Of a DNA stretch of 64,000 bases, positions 61,701 through 64,000 are shown piece by piece. A model generated the notes under the pieces. That model was not told where the DNA came from and searched no databases. It saw nothing but the letters and a program-made list of their open reading frames with translations. The DNA is from Halictus rubicundus (taxonomy: Eukaryota; Arthropoda; Insecta; Hymenoptera; Halictidae), in the NCBI RefSeq assembly GCF_050948215.1, contig NW_027488925.1:62001-126000 (forward strand), in the 5' to 3' direction. The stretch's first letter is position 1. Every line of letters starts with the position of its first letter. Both the position numbers and the translations under genes were made by a program.

Positions 61701-64000
61701 TATCCTATCCTCCATCCTATCCTATCCTCTATCCTAACCTAACCTCTATCCTATCCTATCCTCTATCCTATCCTATCTTCTATCCTATCCTAGCCTCTAT
61801 CCTATCCTATCCTCTATCCTATCCTCTATCCTATCCTCTATCCTATCCTATCCTCTATCCCATCCTATCCTCTATCCTATCCTATTCTCTATCCTATCCT
61901 ATCTTCTATCCTATCCTATCCTCTATCCTATCGAATCCAGTATCCTATCCTCTATCCTATCCTATCCTCTGTCCTATCCTATCCTCTTTCCTATCCTATC
62001 GTATATCCTATCCTCTATCTCATCCTATCCGCTATCCTATCCTATCCTCTTTCCTATCCTATTATCTATCCTATCCTATCATCTATCCTCAATCCTATCC
62101 TTTCCTGTATCCTATCCTATCCTCTATCCTATCAAATCTTCTGTCCTATCCTATCCTCTATCGTATCCTATCCTCTATCCTATCCTATCCTCTATCCTAT
62201 CCTATCCGCTATCCTATCCTATCCTCTATCCTATCCTATCCTCTATCCTATTCTATCCTCTATCCTATCCACTATCCTATCGTATCCTCTATCCTATTCT
62301 ATCCTCTATCCTACGCTATCCTCTATCCTATCCTATCCCTGATCCTATTCTATCCTCTATCCTATCCTATCTTCTATCCTATCCTATCCTCTATCCTATC
62401 CATTCCTCCATAATATCGTACACTCTATCCTATAATTTCATCTATCCGTTCCTATTCTCTATCCTACCCTCTATCCTAACCTCTATCCTATCCTATCCTC
62501 TATCCTATCCTATCCTCTATCCTATCCTCTATCCTCTATCCTATCCTATCCTCTATCCTATCCTATCCTATCCTATCCTCTATCCTATCCTATCCTCTAT
62601 CCTATCCTATCCTCTATCCTATCCTACCGTCTATCCAATCCTCTATCCTATCCTATCCTCTATCCTATCCTATCCTCTATCCTATTCTACCCTCTATCCT
62701 ATCCTCTATCCTATCGTATCCTCTATCCTATCCTATCCTCTATCCTACGCTATCCTCTATCCTATCTTATCCTCTGTCCTATCTAATCCTCTATCCTATC
62801 CTATCCTCTATCCTATCCTATCCTATCCTCTATCCTATCCTATCCTCTATCCTATCCTATCGTCTATCCTATCCTATCCTCTATCCTATCAAATCCCCTA
62901 TCCTATCCTCTGTCCTATCCTATCCTCTATCCTATCCTATCCTCTATCCTATCCTATCCTATCCTATCCTCTATCCTATCCTATCCTCTATCCTATCCTA
63001 CCGTCTATCCAATCCTCTATCCTATCCTATCCTCTATCCTATCCTATCCTCTATCCTATCCTACCGTCTATCCTATCCTCTATCCTATCCTATCCTCTAT
63101 CCTACTCTATCCTCTATCCTATCCTATCCTCTATCCTATCCTATCCTATCCTCTATCCTATCCTATCCTCTATCCTATCAAATCCCCTAACCTATCCTCT
63201 GCCCTATCCTATCCTCTATCCTATCCTATCCTCTATCCTATCGTATCCTCTATCCTATCCTATCCTCTATCCTATCCTATCGTCTATCCTATCCTATCCT
63301 CTATCCTATCCTATCCTCTATCCTATCCTATCTTCTATCCTATCCTATCCTCTATCCTATAATACCTTCTATCCAATCCTCTATCCTATCCTATCCTCTA
63401 TCCTATTCTATCCTCTATCCTATTCTATCCTCTATCCTATTCTATCCTCTATCCTATCCTCTATCCTATCGTATCCTCTATCCTTTCCTATCCTCTATCC
63501 TACGCTATCCTCTATCCTATCCTATCCTCTATCCTATCCTATCCTCTATCCTATCCTATCCTCTATCCTATCCTATCCTCTATCCTATCCTACCCTCTAT
63601 CCTATCCTATCCTCTATCCTATCCTATCCTCTATCCTATCCTATCCTCTATCCTATCCTATCCTCTATCCTATCCTATCCTCTATCCTATCCTATCCTCT
63701 ATCCTATCCTATCCTCTATCCTATCAATTCCCCTATGCTATCCTATCCTGTATCCTATCCAATCCTCCATCCTATCCTATTATCTATCCTATCCTATCCT
63801 CTATCCTATCCTATCCTCTATCCTATCCTATCCTCTATCCTATCCTATCGTCTATCCTATCCTATCCTCTATCCTATCCTATCCTCTATCCTATCCTATC
63901 CTCTATCCTATCCTATCCTCTATCCTATCCTATCCTCTACCATATCCTATCGTCTATCCTATCCTATCCTCTATCCTATCAAATCCCCTATCCTATCCTC
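58780..64000 (+). repeat. Large right-end duplication, unit 2, cut by the window end
   Basis: This is the partner of 52440-57758. It holds its own segment at about 62530-63055 that resembles the array near 40.2-40.4 kb and 38.4-38.7 kb. The following sequence still matches unit 1 up to the last base, so the repeat continues outside the window. Confidence 0.8.
62402..62481 (+). repeat. 80-bp diverged segment, copy 11, CCTAACC subtype
   Basis: Partner of copy 9. Shared sequence ends about 50 bp after it. Confidence 0.85.

Larger units (their letters stand above)
30483..64000 (+). repeat. 17-bp satellite array, right domain
   Basis: This is (TATCC)nTC satellite to the window end, all in the same orientation. 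It differs from the left half in its words: an 80-bp diverged segment (11 copies), CTTCTATGCTTTCC (about 15 copies; the left half has CTTCTATCCTTTCC instead), CTATCTTATCCTCTGTCC, CCTGAATCC and GAATCCAG are frequent, and CTTGTCCTATATCC is absent. Nested duplications fill it (separate entries). No gene, RNA gene or transposon is visible. Confidence 0.96.

Noticed and set aside
1..64000. CRISPR array
   Set aside because: There are repeats but no unique spacers, no fixed spacing and no cas genes. The sequence is a continuous tandem satellite.

Overview
The window is a eukaryotic heterochromatic satellite array with no supportable gene. About 62.4 of 64 kb consists of one short C/T-rich satellite. 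Its basic monomer is 17 bp, CTATCCTATCCTATCCT, best written (TATCC)3TC. It is mixed with relatives in which the TATCC pentamer is repeated 1, 2, 4 or 5 times before the TC, giving 7, 12, 22 and 27 bp. Every copy I read points the same way: TATCC is on the + strand and GGATA on the - strand, with no inversion. The long forward reading frames (up to about 2,500 codons) are by-products of the monomer and are not genes.

The only non-satellite DNA is two 786-bp islands at 10119-10904 and 17698-18483. Each starts TGTTG, ends CAACA, is flanked by CTATC on both sides, and has no internal retrotransposon sequence next to it. I read them as solo LTRs of one LTR retrotransposon. They differ by one base by eye. 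Their flanks match for about 3.2 kb on the left and 231 bp on the right, so they are one insertion copied by segmental duplication (offset 7,579 bp at the LTR), not two insertions. Inside the LTR a TATA box, a TCAG initiator 30 bp downstream and an ATTAAA signal fit a + strand U3-R-U5 layout.

Layout. (1) 1-10118: array with a 1,224-bp offset duplication, an 815-bp tandem duplication and a 2,221-bp tandem pair whose second unit ends at the first LTR. (2) 10905-30482: array carrying the second LTR and, between 13.1 and 28.0 kb, 23 copies of a diagnostic word (CTTGTCCTATATCC) in a higher-order repeat of about 920-936 bp. (3) 30483-64000: a different domain marked by 11 copies of a diverged 80-bp segment in three subtypes, none of which I saw further left. 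It holds nested duplications with offsets of about 4.33, 3.72-3.76 and 1.03 kb, 655 bp, and 1.55 and 6.05-6.34 kb. Both window ends lie inside the array.

Organism: a multicellular eukaryote. The CpG-rich LTR with a TATA plus TCAG-type initiator is compatible with an arthropod, but this is a weak inference. A centromeric, pericentromeric, subtelomeric or sex/B-chromosome block would all fit. All repeat comparisons were made by eye, so block edges are approximate unless stated otherwise.
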